Shown here in pieces: positions 1 through 6,520 of a DNA stretch of 16,193 nt; the first letter of the stretch is position 1; each line of letters starts with the position of its first letter. The DNA comes from Rhizobium sp. Q54 (lineage in GTDB: Bacteria > Bacteroidota > Bacteroidia > Flavobacteriales > Flavobacteriaceae), in NCBI GenBank assembly GCA_943324395.2, contig CALPLL020000013.1:1-16193 (forward strand), in the 5' to 3' direction. The notes under the pieces are model-generated. The model ran no database searches and was not told the DNA's origin. It worked only from the letters and a program-made list of their open reading frames with translations. A program made the position numbers and the translations under genes.

Positions 1-4
1 TAAT

Positions 5-61
<57 letters not shown>

Positions 62-77
<16 letters not shown>

Positions 78-115
78 CTAAAATCCTCAGACTTTTTGTC
101 TGGGGATTTTTTATT
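62..115 (+). repeat. 54-bp direct repeat, copy 1 (tRNA-Gly 3' end plus terminator)
   Basis: Bases 62-115 are identical to 154-207 (offset 92). The segment covers the last part of the tRNA T arm, the 3' acceptor strand CTTTCGC, and the whole terminator. Identity stops sharply at both ends. Confidence 0.95.
81..112 (+). terminator. Rho-independent terminator of tRNA-Gly
   Basis: AATCCTCAGAC (82-92) pairs with GTCTGGGGATT (98-108), with one T-G wobble, around a TTTTT loop, and a T run follows. It lies directly after the tRNA 3' end and is part of the duplicated 54-bp segment. Confidence 0.9.
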
Positions 116-153
116 ATTAGTTGTGGCGAGAAGTTTATCCAGCTATAGCGGGA

Positions 154-207
154 AGCCTCGTCTTTCGCTCTAAAATCCTCAGACTTTTTGTCTGGGGATT
201 TTTTATT
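154..207 (+). repeat. 54-bp direct repeat, copy 2 (detached tRNA-Gly 3' end plus terminator)
   Basis: This is an exact copy of 62-115. No complete tRNA precedes it. A GCGAGAAG segment at 126-133 could be a decayed acceptor 5' strand pairing with 162-168, but the D and anticodon arms are missing. The copy ends 3 bases inside pepE, so its hairpin also serves as the pepE terminator from the other side. Confidence 0.95.
173..204. terminator. Bidirectional terminator (duplicated copy), 3' of pepE
   Basis: The stem is the same as at 81-112: AATCC(T)CAGAC with GTCTG(G)GGATT around TTTTT. On the plus strand it is followed by TTTTTT. On the minus strand, where it follows the pepE stop codon immediately, it is followed by TTTTAG. 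It therefore probably ends pepE transcription and blocks read-through from the tRNA side. Confidence 0.8.
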
Positions 208-910
208 TTAAATTACTCAAGTCACTATCCGATTCAATTTCTTCAGGAGCATAATTTTTTTGGAATAATCTAGCTGAAAGTCCTCCTTTCAAAGTAATTT
301 TATCTCCTTTAACTTCTAGCCAACTACCTTCTCGAAGTCCAATAACTGGTGGAGAATTCAAAAAGTGAAATTCTTTAATTCTCATTTCCCGAGTTTCGCC
401 ATTGTGTTTCAATTGCAAATCGGCATCCAAATAATGTGGATTGATATTAAAAGGAACAATTCCCAAAGTTTGAAAACTTGGAGGATAAACAATGGGCATA
501 TCGTTAGTGGTTTGCATCGTTAAGCCACAAATATTACTTCCAGCGCTAGACCCTAAATAGGGAGTTCCTTTATTTATGGCTGTTGCCAATGCATCCATTA
601 CTTTATTTTTATACAATTGGAAAACCAATAAAAAGGTATTTCCGCCACCCGTGAAAATTCCTTCGGCTTCTGCAATTGCTGCAATTGGATTTTCAAACTC
701 ATGAATTCCTTTAACTTCAATATTTAATTTGGCGAAAGCTTTAGAAACTCTATCTGTATATTCTTCATAGGACAATCCACCTGGTTGAGCGTAGGGAATA
801 AAAAGTATCAATTTGCAATTCTCGAAATGCAATCTCAATTCTGGTAGTAAATAGTCTAAATAGTTTCCTCCATATAATGTTGAGGTGCTAGCTATAATGC
901 AATTTTTCAT
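203..910 (-). CDS. pepE: Dipeptidase E (peptidase family S51)
   Basis: This is a cytoplasmic serine peptidase of family S51, known in Salmonella to cleave N-terminal Asp-X dipeptides. The 235 residues match the family length (about 230). Visible signatures are GGGNTF (88-93), the nucleophile elbow GSSAGSN with Ser122, NDMPI (136-140), INPHYLDA with catalytic His159, GETRE (171-175), and GLREGSW with Glu194. These Ser, His and Glu sites match the Ser120/His157/Glu192 triad of Salmonella PepE. No signal peptide is visible. The ATG at 908-910 is supported by a -7 box 18 bases upstream and by the family-typical N-terminus. It is transcribed away from the neighbouring secreted protein gene, and its 3' end abuts the duplicated terminator. 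Confidence 0.94.
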   Translation of the reverse strand: MKNCIIASTSTLYGGNYLDYLLPELRLHFENCKLILFIPYAQPGGLSYEEYTDRVSKAFAKLNIEVKGIHEFENPIAAIAEAEGIFTGGGNTFLLVFQLYKNKVMDALATAINKGTPYLGSSAGSNICGLTMQTTNDMPIVYPPSFQTLGIVPFNINPHYLDADLQLKHNGETREMRIKEFHFLNSPPVIGLREGSWLEVKGDKITLKGGLSARLFQKNYAPEEIESDSDLSNLK

Positions 911-928
911 TTTAATCTTTTAGGAATT

Positions 929-936
929 CAAAGTTA
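929..936 (-). promoter_or_regulatory. Putative pepE -7 box (TAACTTTG)
   Basis: On the minus strand this reads TAACTTTG, a perfect match to the Bacteroidota -7 consensus TAnnTTTG, 18 bases before the pepE start codon. I see no clear TTG -33 element at the usual 17-23 base spacing. Confidence 0.6.
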
Positions 937-1058
937 CCCATTTTATAATTTTATTCCTAAACATCGAAATTATATATTAACATAACTTTACCAACAGAAA
1001 TAATAATTTTATAATAGTACTTAATACTTTTACAAATCATAAAAATTAGTTTCAGATT

Positions 1059-1757
1059 ATGAAAAAATGGGTTGTCCTACTATTATTTTTAGGTGCTTTT
1101 TCGATGTGGTCGCAAGATCGTAACGAGAAACTGCTTCAAGGAATAATTGCAGCCGACGACGCGTTACTTTCAGGAATTGATGTGGTGAATTTAGGTAATG
1201 AAAAAGTTACTTTAACCAATAGTAAAGGAGAATTTTCTATTTTGGCGAAAGCCAATAACATTTTAGTATTTTCATCAAAATCTTTGGAAATGAAAAGAGT
1301 GCTTATTGATGAAGACGATTTAAAATCGGGAACAATTACAGTAAATATGTACCCTAAAATCACCGAACTTAATGAGGTGATTGTTAAAAAAAATCCCATA
1401 GAAGGAGTGAGTATTATTCCGGGACAAAAACAATACACTCCAGCCGAAAGAAAATTGCACACTGCAACAAACGGAATTATAGACGCTCCAATTAGTTGGA
1501 TGTCAGGTCGAACCGCAATGCTTAAAAAAGAAGTTGTTGTGGAACGAAAAGAACGTCTTTTGGATAAAGTTGGTATTCTGTATGAAGACAAATATTACAT
1601 AGAAACATTAAAAATACCTGAAATTTATATTGATGATTTTCAAAGGTATATTATTGAAGACAAAGAATTTACAGCCGCATTAAAAGTTAAAAACAGAACT
1701 ATGATGTTATTTTTAATATCTAAATTAGCGGTAAATTACAATGCTATTCCTAAATAG
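1059..1757 (+). CDS. Secreted protein with carboxypeptidase-regulatory-like N-terminal domain
   Basis: This 232-residue protein has an N-terminal signal peptide (residues 1-18, KK then a hydrophobic stretch, ending FSMWSQ). Residues about 26-105 resemble the CarboxypepD_reg-like beta-sandwich seen at the N-terminus of Bacteroidota outer-membrane TonB receptors: LLQGIIAADDALLSGIDVVNL, then a T-N-S-K-G-E-F-S turn, ending at the ELNEVIVKK motif (103-111). The rest (about 115-232) is charged and matches no domain I know. There is no plug or barrel, so it is not a TonB receptor; it is probably periplasmic or envelope-associated. It is divergent from pepE and 66 bases upstream of tatA, which has its own promoter. 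The function is unknown. Confidence 0.8.
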   Translation: MKKWVVLLLFLGAFSMWSQDRNEKLLQGIIAADDALLSGIDVVNLGNEKVTLTNSKGEFSILAKANNILVFSSKSLEMKRVLIDEDDLKSGTITVNMYPKITELNEVIVKKNPIEGVSIIPGQKQYTPAERKLHTATNGIIDAPISWMSGRTAMLKKEVVVERKERLLDKVGILYEDKYYIETLKIPEIYIDDFQRYIIEDKEFTAALKVKNRTMMLFLISKLAVNYNAIPK

Positions 1758-1798
1758 AAATTCTAATAATTTTAATTTTTACCTTGATAAAAACTTAG

Positions 1799-1806
1799 TA
1801 ACTTTG
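1799..1806 (+). promoter_or_regulatory. Putative tatA -7 box (TAACTTTG)
   Basis: A perfect TAnnTTTG box lies 17 bases before the tatA ATG. A TTG at 1784-1786 is only 12 bases upstream, which is short for a -33 element, so the upstream half is uncertain. Confidence 0.6.
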
Positions 1807-1823
1807 CAATAAAATAAATCGAT

Positions 1824-2165
1824 ATGTTTGGAATAGGCGGAGGTGAATTAATACTAATATTATTTGTAGTTCTAATGCTATTCGGGTCAGATAAAATCCC
1901 AGATATTGCTAGAACGATGGGAAAAGCTATGGCGCAATTGAAAAACGCCACAAATGATATTAAAAGTGAAATTCAAAAAGGAGCTGAAGCAAATGGTTTA
2001 GATTCTAAATCAATTACAGATATAACTGGAAATATCAATCAAGAAATTAATAAAGCAAAAGAAAATTTGCTAAAAGAAGCAGCGCCAGTTGTTGAAAATG
2101 CTAAAATTGATATTGAAAAAGTAGAAAATATAGAAAGTGAGGGTCCAATAAAAAGACAATCCTAA
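1824..2165 (+). CDS. tatA: Twin-arginine translocase subunit TatA
   Basis: TatA is the pore-forming subunit of the Tat system, which exports folded proteins across the inner membrane. The 113-residue protein shows the canonical layout: a short periplasmic N-terminus (MFGIGGGE), one transmembrane helix (about 8-20), the F20-G21 hinge, and an amphipathic helix starting SDKIPDIAR (22-30) and running to about 45. A longer charged tail follows, rich in Lys, Glu and Asn. Neither TatB nor TatC is in the window. The TAA stop overlaps the ATG of the next gene by one base (TAATG), indicating translational coupling to the PAP2 phosphatase. A TatA assignment is favoured over TatB by the FG-x-x-K-P pattern and the length, and because many Bacteroidota have no separate TatB. 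Confidence 0.93.
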   Translation: MFGIGGGELILILFVVLMLFGSDKIPDIARTMGKAMAQLKNATNDIKSEIQKGAEANGLDSKSITDITGNINQEINKAKENLLKEAAPVVENAKIDIEKVENIESEGPIKRQS

Positions 2166-2752
2166 TGCTCGATAAAATCCTTGCACTCGATAAAGAACTT
2201 CTTATTTTTTTAAATGGGCTAGGATCTTCAACTTTCGATCCATTTTGGACATTTATTACGAAACAAAGTAATTGGACACTTTTTTTTGTAACCCTCTTGT
2301 ATTTTGTTTTTAAAAAATCTGGGTTTAAAAAAGGTGCAATTATAGTTTTGTTTGTTTTTTTACTAATTTTAGTAAACGATCAAACCACCAATATTATTCG
2401 AGAGATTTTCAAAAGGCTACGACCATGTAACGATCCTTCAGTAAATCATATCATTAGAATTTTCTTCGACCCAATTAAGAAAGAATTTTATAAACCAATA
2501 CAATACAGTTTTGTTTCGGGACATGCGTCCAATTCAATGGCAACGATGCTGTTTATTTTCTTATTGATGAAAAAACACTATAAATATATCGGATTGGTAT
2601 TTATTTTTCCTTTATTATTTGCTTACAGCAGAATTTATCTAGGAGTTCATTACCCTATTGATGTTTTGTGTGGCTATATTTATGGAGGAACTTTAGGGTT
2701 TTTATTTTATAAATTATATGGATTTCTCCAATTTAAAAAAATAATTATCTAA
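2165..2752 (+). CDS. PAP2-family membrane phosphatase
   Basis: This is a 195-residue integral membrane protein with about five hydrophobic segments (roughly 38-50, 57-71, 121-135, 141-154, 168-184). The PAP2 signature is present. Motif 1 (KX6RP) appears as R79-X6-R86-P87, with Arg in place of the usual Lys. Motif 2 is S118-G119-H120. Motif 3 (SRX5HX3D) is S155-R156-X5-H162-X3-D166. Family members dephosphorylate lipid phosphates or pyrophosphates such as undecaprenyl diphosphate, phosphatidylglycerol phosphate or lipid A; the substrate cannot be read from the sequence. The start codon shares one base with the tatA stop, so the two are co-translated. The 3' end overlaps the convergent methyltransferase gene by 8 bases. 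Confidence 0.9.
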   Translation: MLDKILALDKELLIFLNGLGSSTFDPFWTFITKQSNWTLFFVTLLYFVFKKSGFKKGAIIVLFVFLLILVNDQTTNIIREIFKRLRPCNDPSVNHIIRIFFDPIKKEFYKPIQYSFVSGHASNSMATMLFIFLLMKKHYKYIGLVFIFPLLFAYSRIYLGVHYPIDVLCGYIYGGTLGFLFYKLYGFLQFKKIII

Positions 2753-3386
2753 CTCTAGAAACGGTTAATCCATCGCGAATAGGTAACAAAACGGTTTCAA
2801 TTCTAGGATCATTTTTCAATAACTCGTTGTATTTTAAAAGTACTTTGGTGCTAATATCATTTTTTTGTAAAGGCTCCAAGACTTTTCCGCTCCACAAAAC
2901 ATTATCGGATAAAATTATACCGCCTTTATTCATTTTTGGCAAAATCATCTCAAAATAATTGAGGTAGTTTTCCTTATCGGCATCAATAAAAACCAAATCA
3001 AATTTTATTTCTAATGTCGGAATAATATCAATTGCTTCACCCAAATGTTGGAAAATTTGACTTCCCCAAGGTGATTTATCAAAATATTTTCTTTGGATAG
3101 TCTCTAATTCTTCTTTTATGTCAATTGTATGTAATTGTCCATTTTCCTGCATTCCTTCACACAAACACAAAGCGGCATAACCAGTAAATGTGCCAATTTC
3201 TAATATATTGACTGGTCGAATTAATTTAGAAAGCATACTCAATACTCGTCCTTGAAAATGACCACTCAACATTCTAGGCAATAAAATTTTTTGATACGTT
3301 TCTTTATTCAAAGCAGCCAATAAATCAGGCTCTTTTTCAGAATGGTTTTCAATATAATCTTCTAACTCTTGAGAAATAAAGTGCAT
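2745..3386 (-). CDS. Class I SAM-dependent O-methyltransferase (CCoAMT-like)
   Basis: This 213-residue soluble protein belongs to the cation-dependent O-methyltransferase family (catechol/caffeoyl-CoA type). Motif I for SAM binding is LEIGTFTGYAAL (62-73). An acidic residue ending beta2 is in HTIDIKEE (86-93). The metal/catalytic loop is FIDADKENY (133-141), and DNVLWSGKV (161-169) is the family's second metal-binding segment. The C-terminal GLTVSRV is also typical. It probably methylates a small catechol-like or phenolic substrate, but the actual substrate is unknown. It is divergent from the esterase gene. Its promoter lies at the left edge of repeat copy 1, and the ATG at 3384-3386 fits the spacing from that box. 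Confidence 0.9.
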   Translation of the reverse strand: MHFISQELEDYIENHSEKEPDLLAALNKETYQKILLPRMLSGHFQGRVLSMLSKLIRPVNILEIGTFTGYAALCLCEGMQENGQLHTIDIKEELETIQRKYFDKSPWGSQIFQHLGEAIDIIPTLEIKFDLVFIDADKENYLNYFEMILPKMNKGGIILSDNVLWSGKVLEPLQKNDISTKVLLKYNELLKNDPRIETVLLPIRDGLTVSRVR

Positions 3387-3411
3387 CTTTAGGTGTATTT
3401 ATATTTTGTGT

Positions 3412-3440
3412 CAAAGTTATCAATTTATCAAATAAACAAA
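3412..3440 (-). promoter_or_regulatory. O-methyltransferase promoter (TTTG-N17-TAACTTTG)
   Basis: On the minus strand, TTTG (3437-3440), a 17-base spacer and TAACTTTG (3412-3419) match the flavobacterial promoter TTG-N17-23-TAnnTTTG. The start codon is 25 bases downstream. Almost all of it lies inside the 50-bp repeat copy 1. In copy 2 the final G of the box is changed (TAACTTTC). Confidence 0.65.
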
Positions 3441-3462
3441 TCCACAAATTAAACTAAATTTG
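3413..3462 (+). repeat. 50-bp promoter-bearing direct repeat, copy 1
   Basis: It matches 4411-4460 at 49 of 50 positions (C at 3421 versus T at 4419). Both copies end in TAAATTTG, a perfect plus-strand TAnnTTTG box (3455-3462 here), just before a start codon. The right end contains the inverted repeat CAAATT-N6-AATTTG. The copies flank the esterase gene with a period of 998 bases. Confidence 0.95.
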
Positions 3463-3471
3463 TAATTCAAA

Positions 3472-4368
3472 ATGAAAACCAACAAAAGTACTTTAACATT
3501 AAATTTCATGAAAATCAATTCTAAATTATTAATTTCTATATTTTTTTTACTCTTTATAATCAAATTAAAAGCGCAAGTTGTAAACGATTCTATTTTAATT
3601 GATGGTCACTATAGAACTTTTCATTTTAATTTACCTTTGAAAAACAGCACCAATGCAAGTTTAATTTTTATTTTGCACGGTTCTGGCGGTAACGGAATTA
3701 AATCCATGAAAAGTACCTCAAAATTATTGGATATTGCCAATAAAGAAAATCTACTCATATTGTTTCCAGACGGTTATTTAAAAAATTGGAATGAATGTAG
3801 AAAAAATGCTCCTGCCGCTGCAAATGTAGAAAACATTGATGAAAACCTTTTTTTTAGTAAAATGATAGACTATTGCTCCTCTAAGTATTTTATCAATCAG
3901 AAAAAAGTCTTTGCAATTGGGACTTCTGGAGGTGGGCATATGGTCTATAAATTAGCAATGACAATGCCTGATAAATTTAAGGCTATAACAGCAATTGTTG
4001 CGAATATACCCGAGGCCAATAACATGGATTGCGTTGAAAAGAAAATGCCAATTGCAGTAATGATTGTCAATGGAACTAACGATAAAACTAATCCTTATAA
4101 TGGTGGCATTTCAGCAAAAAAGAAAGGTTTAGTTGTTTCAACCGAGGACACTTTTCATTACTGGGCTACTGTAAATGGTTATAATGGCGAACCAAAAAAG
4201 GAAGATTTACCTGACTTAGAACCCGATGGTAAAACCATCAAAAAATATACATACCTTCAAAAAGGAAAACCCGAAGTAGTACTTTTAAAAGTTGTTAACG
4301 GTGAACATAATAATCCAAAAGATATTGATTTGTTTTTAGAAAGTTGGAATTTTTTTAAAAGACAATAG
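3472..4368 (+). CDS. Secreted PHB-depolymerase/LpqC-like alpha/beta-hydrolase (esterase)
   Basis: This is a 298-residue secreted serine hydrolase. The alpha/beta-hydrolase features appear in order: oxyanion segment LHGSGG (68-73), LFPDGYLKNWNECR (97-110, a pattern typical of LpqC and feruloyl-esterase-like enzymes), nucleophile elbow GTSGG with Ser152, the acid in NGTNDKTNPYNGG (Asp204), and His279 in NGEHNNP. A signal peptide runs from about residue 13 to 35 (MKINSKLL, then a hydrophobic core ending KLKAQ). Initiation at the internal ATG at 3508 would therefore give a more canonical 22-residue signal and a longer leader from the 3455-3462 box; the upstream ATG adds 12 residues. The substrate is probably an ester or a polyester/hemicellulose side chain. 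The gene sits between two 50-bp repeats and appears to have been inserted between the methyltransferase and rlmN. Confidence 0.87.
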   Translation: MKTNKSTLTLNFMKINSKLLISIFFLLFIIKLKAQVVNDSILIDGHYRTFHFNLPLKNSTNASLIFILHGSGGNGIKSMKSTSKLLDIANKENLLILFPDGYLKNWNECRKNAPAAANVENIDENLFFSKMIDYCSSKYFINQKKVFAIGTSGGGHMVYKLAMTMPDKFKAITAIVANIPEANNMDCVEKKMPIAVMIVNGTNDKTNPYNGGISAKKKGLVVSTEDTFHYWATVNGYNGEPKKEDLPDLEPDGKTIKKYTYLQKGKPEVVLLKVVNGEHNNPKDIDLFLESWNFFKRQ

Positions 4369-4390
4369 TTAGTTTTTTTCAATAACTATT
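4364..4390 (+). terminator. Possible weak terminator hairpin after the esterase
   Basis: AATAGTTA (4364-4371) and TAACTATT (4383-4390) are perfect inverted repeats. The stem overlaps the esterase stop codon. It is A/T-rich, and its T run is in the loop rather than after the stem, so it may be a 3'-end stability hairpin instead. Confidence 0.35.
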
Positions 4391-4410
4391 AACACATTTT
4401 ATCTTTTATG

Positions 4411-4460
4411 AAAGTTATTAATTTATCAAATAAACAAATCCACAAATTAAACTAAATTTG
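4411..4460 (+). repeat. 50-bp promoter-bearing direct repeat, copy 2 (rlmN promoter)
   Basis: It is near-identical to 3413-3462. TAAATTTG at 4453-4460 is a perfect -7 box that ends only 4 bases before the rlmN ATG. The base before the repeat is G here instead of C, which breaks the minus-strand TAACTTTG box that copy 1 provides to the methyltransferase. Confidence 0.95.
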
Positions 4461-4464
4461 CACC

Positions 4465-5508
4465 ATGCAAATCGAGAAAAAAGACATAAGAGCATTATCA
4501 AAAGAGCAATTGCGTGATTTTTTTATTGCCAATCAAGACAAAGCCTTCCGTGGAAATCAAGTTTATGAATGGTTGTGGAGCAAAGGCGCGCATAGTTTTG
4601 ATGACATGACTAATGTTTCAAAAGAAACTCGATTGATGCTAGAAGACAACTTTGTAATCAACCACATTAAGGTGGATACTATGCAACGCAGTTCTGACGG
4701 AACGGTTAAAAATGCGGTTCGACTTCATGACGGATTGGTTGTAGAAAGTGTGTTGATTCCTACAGATACTAGAACCACAGCTTGCGTTTCTAGTCAAGTA
4801 GGGTGTAGTTTAGATTGTAACTTTTGCGCCACAGCGAGACTAAAAAGAATGCGAAATTTGGAACCTGGAGAAATTTATGATCAAGTAATCGCTATTGATA
4901 AAGAAAGCCGTTTGTATTATAATCATCCGCTTTCGAATATTGTTTTTATGGGAATGGGAGAACCTCTCATGAACTATAACAATGTTTTGAAAGCAATTTC
5001 CATGATCACTTCAAACGAAGGTTTGGGAATGTCTCCAAAGAGAATTACGGTTTCTACTTCAGGTGTTCCCAAAATGATAAAAAAGCTAGCTGACGACGAA
5101 GTTAAATTTAAATTAGCAGTTTCGTTACATTCTGCAATTGATGAAATTCGTTCTCGAATAATGCCGTTTTCTGCCAATTTTCCTTTAGCAGATTTGCGTG
5201 AATCATTGGAATATTGGTATTCAAAAACAAGAAGTAAAATAACTTACGAATATGTTGTTTGGAAAGGAATTAACGACAATAAAGAATCGGTTGATGCCTT
5301 AGTGAAATTCTGTAAATATGTTCCTTGCAAAGTCAATTTAATAGAATACAATCCAATTGATGACGGGGAATTCCAACAAGCCTCGGATGAATCTATTAAT
5401 TCTTATATTAAAGCTCTTGCTGCAGTTGATATAGTTGCAAAAGTAAGACGAAGTAGAGGAAAAGATATTGATGCCGCGTGCGGGCAATTAGCAAATAAAG
5501 AAGTATAA
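4465..5508 (+). CDS. rlmN: 23S rRNA (adenine-2503-C2)-methyltransferase / tRNA m2A37 methyltransferase
   Basis: RlmN is a dual-specificity radical-SAM enzyme that methylates C2 of A2503 in 23S rRNA and of A37 in some tRNAs, supporting translational accuracy. The 347 residues match the family length. An N-terminal accessory domain (LSKEQLRDFF to about residue 90) precedes the radical-SAM core. The 4Fe-4S cysteines are C114, C118 and C121 (CSLDCNFC). The two methyl-transfer cysteines are present as C107 in ACVSSQVGC and C339 in DAACGQL, matching C118 and C355 of E. coli RlmN. GMGEPLMN (163-170) is the SAM-binding GGE-like motif. The start is fixed by the conserved N-terminus and by the next in-frame Met being at residue 48. 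The promoter lies in the repeat immediately upstream. Cfr is excluded by the long RlmN-type N-terminus and housekeeping context. Confidence 0.97.
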   Translation: MQIEKKDIRALSKEQLRDFFIANQDKAFRGNQVYEWLWSKGAHSFDDMTNVSKETRLMLEDNFVINHIKVDTMQRSSDGTVKNAVRLHDGLVVESVLIPTDTRTTACVSSQVGCSLDCNFCATARLKRMRNLEPGEIYDQVIAIDKESRLYYNHPLSNIVFMGMGEPLMNYNNVLKAISMITSNEGLGMSPKRITVSTSGVPKMIKKLADDEVKFKLAVSLHSAIDEIRSRIMPFSANFPLADLRESLEYWYSKTRSKITYEYVVWKGINDNKESVDALVKFCKYVPCKVNLIEYNPIDDGEFQQASDESINSYIKALAAVDIVAKVRRSRGKDIDAACGQLANKEV

Positions 5509-5541
5509 AAAAAACGTTCAGAATTTCTGAACGTTTTTTTT
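5508..5541. terminator. Strong bidirectional rho-independent terminator
   Basis: A7-CGTTCAG (5508-5521) pairs with CTGAACG-T7 (5527-5540) around an AATTT loop. It begins at the rlmN stop codon and lies 18 bases past the end of the convergent lipoprotein gene. The A and T tracts on both sides make it work in either direction. Confidence 0.95.
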
Positions 5542-5559
5542 ATAAATTAATTCTAATTG

Positions 5560-6411
5560 TTAGAATGTAAATGCAATTGGTGTTCCCCCATCAATAGAAA
5601 GGGTAGCAACATTATCACAAGTACCAGCACCGTAATCTAAAACTGCAGTATGGTTTGGTCTAGTGATATTAACTACTCCAGAAACCACTCTGTAATCACA
5701 ATTTAATCGCACTCTGATTGGAGCGGTACTAGAAATGGTGTTTGTGTGAGTATACCCATTAGGGAAAGTTGTTGTCCAAGCTCCTGTTATTACATAAACA
5801 TTGTCAGTCCAAACTACAGTTGTATATCCTTCAACACATTCTCTAGTTCTTGATCCTACTCTTGTGTAAACACCATTTGCATTAGTAAAAGTCATGTTCA
5901 TGTCCATTACCCAAATAGGATGAATATTTGCTTGATAAGTAGAAGTTCCTAATGATCTTGTAATGGTTCTATTTCCTTGAACTAAAAAGTCATTATAGCG
6001 AAAATTATCAAAAGAATAGGTAATCACATAGCCAGTAGAAGTGTAAGGTAAACTTCCAGTCATTGTGATAACTCCTCTAAGTATAGCACCGTTTGGCATC
6101 GCGCAACCTGCAGTTCCAAAATTAATTGTTCTGGTCCAAGAGGTTGAATTAAAAGTTCTAGGTGATATTACTGCACATTGAGGCAAAGAATAAGTTTCTA
6201 TTGGTGCAACAGTTTTTCCAGTTGGATTTTCAATGTAATATACATCATCAATAATATCAGATATATCATTGGTTGCTTGATCTAATTTAGCACTAGTTTG
6301 AATGTCAGCTGCAGTAAATACACCTACATTATCATTGTTGTCTTTGGTACAACTTGCAAATAAAATAACTGCAAATAAAACAGCTATTTTTAAAATTGAA
6401 TTTGTTTTCAT
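5560..6411 (-). CDS. Lipoprotein of unknown function
   Basis: This 283-residue protein has a lipoprotein signal peptide (MKTNSILK, hydrophobic core, lipobox LFASC with Cys21) followed by a flexible TKDNNDN linker, so it is probably anchored in an outer or inner membrane. The mature part is rich in Thr, Tyr, Val and Asn and looks all-beta. Two similar cysteine-centred turns appear: INFGTAGCAMPNGAILRG in the first half and LDYGAGTCDNVATLSIDGG at the C-terminus, each preceded by a threonine-rich strand. This suggests an internal duplication of a beta unit. I recognise this as a kind of hypothetical lipoprotein common in Flavobacterium but cannot assign a function. It is monocistronic: its own -7 box lies upstream and it shares the rlmN terminator. 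Confidence 0.85.
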   Translation of the reverse strand: MKTNSILKIAVLFAVILFASCTKDNNDNVGVFTAADIQTSAKLDQATNDISDIIDDVYYIENPTGKTVAPIETYSLPQCAVISPRTFNSTSWTRTINFGTAGCAMPNGAILRGVITMTGSLPYTSTGYVITYSFDNFRYNDFLVQGNRTITRSLGTSTYQANIHPIWVMDMNMTFTNANGVYTRVGSRTRECVEGYTTVVWTDNVYVITGAWTTTFPNGYTHTNTISSTAPIRVRLNCDYRVVSGVVNITRPNHTAVLDYGAGTCDNVATLSIDGGTPIAFTF

Positions 6412-6449
6412 ATTTAGTATTTTTTGTTATTATATTGGTAAGACTTTAG

Positions 6450-6457
6450 CAAATATA
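6450..6457 (-). promoter_or_regulatory. Putative -7 box (TATATTTG) of the lipoprotein gene
   Basis: The minus strand reads TATATTTG, a perfect TAnnTTTG box, 38 bases upstream of the lipoprotein ATG at 6411. No clear -33 element is visible. Confidence 0.5.
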
Positions 6458-6505
6458 AAAAGTTTAGTTGTAATAAAAAATTTTTTCATTCCAGTTTCAA
6501 AATAG

Positions 6506-6513
6506 TATCTTTG
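6506..6513 (+). promoter_or_regulatory. Putative -7 box (TATCTTTG) of polyprenyl synthase
   Basis: A perfect TAnnTTTG box ends 7 bases before the ATG at 6521, which leaves almost no 5' untranslated region. The -33 element is not obvious. Confidence 0.55.
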
Positions 6514-6520
6514 GAAAACT

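Noticed and set aside
1136..1591. A 151-codon minus-strand open frame inside the carboxypeptidase-regulatory-like gene
   Set aside because: It is a shadow of a gene with a clear signal peptide and domain. It lacks a recognisable fold and its own promoter.
1059..1757. TonB-dependent receptor
   Set aside because: Only the N-terminal regulatory-like domain and an ELNEVIV stretch are present. There is no plug or barrel within 232 residues and no frame continuation.
3413..4460. Insertion sequence with 50-bp terminal repeats
   Set aside because: The repeats are direct, contain promoters and enclose an esterase with no transposase. No inverted terminal repeats were seen.
4465..5508. Cfr-type 23S rRNA methyltransferase (antibiotic resistance)
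   Set aside because: The N-terminal domain, length and conserved residues are those of housekeeping RlmN, and the gene sits in a core context.
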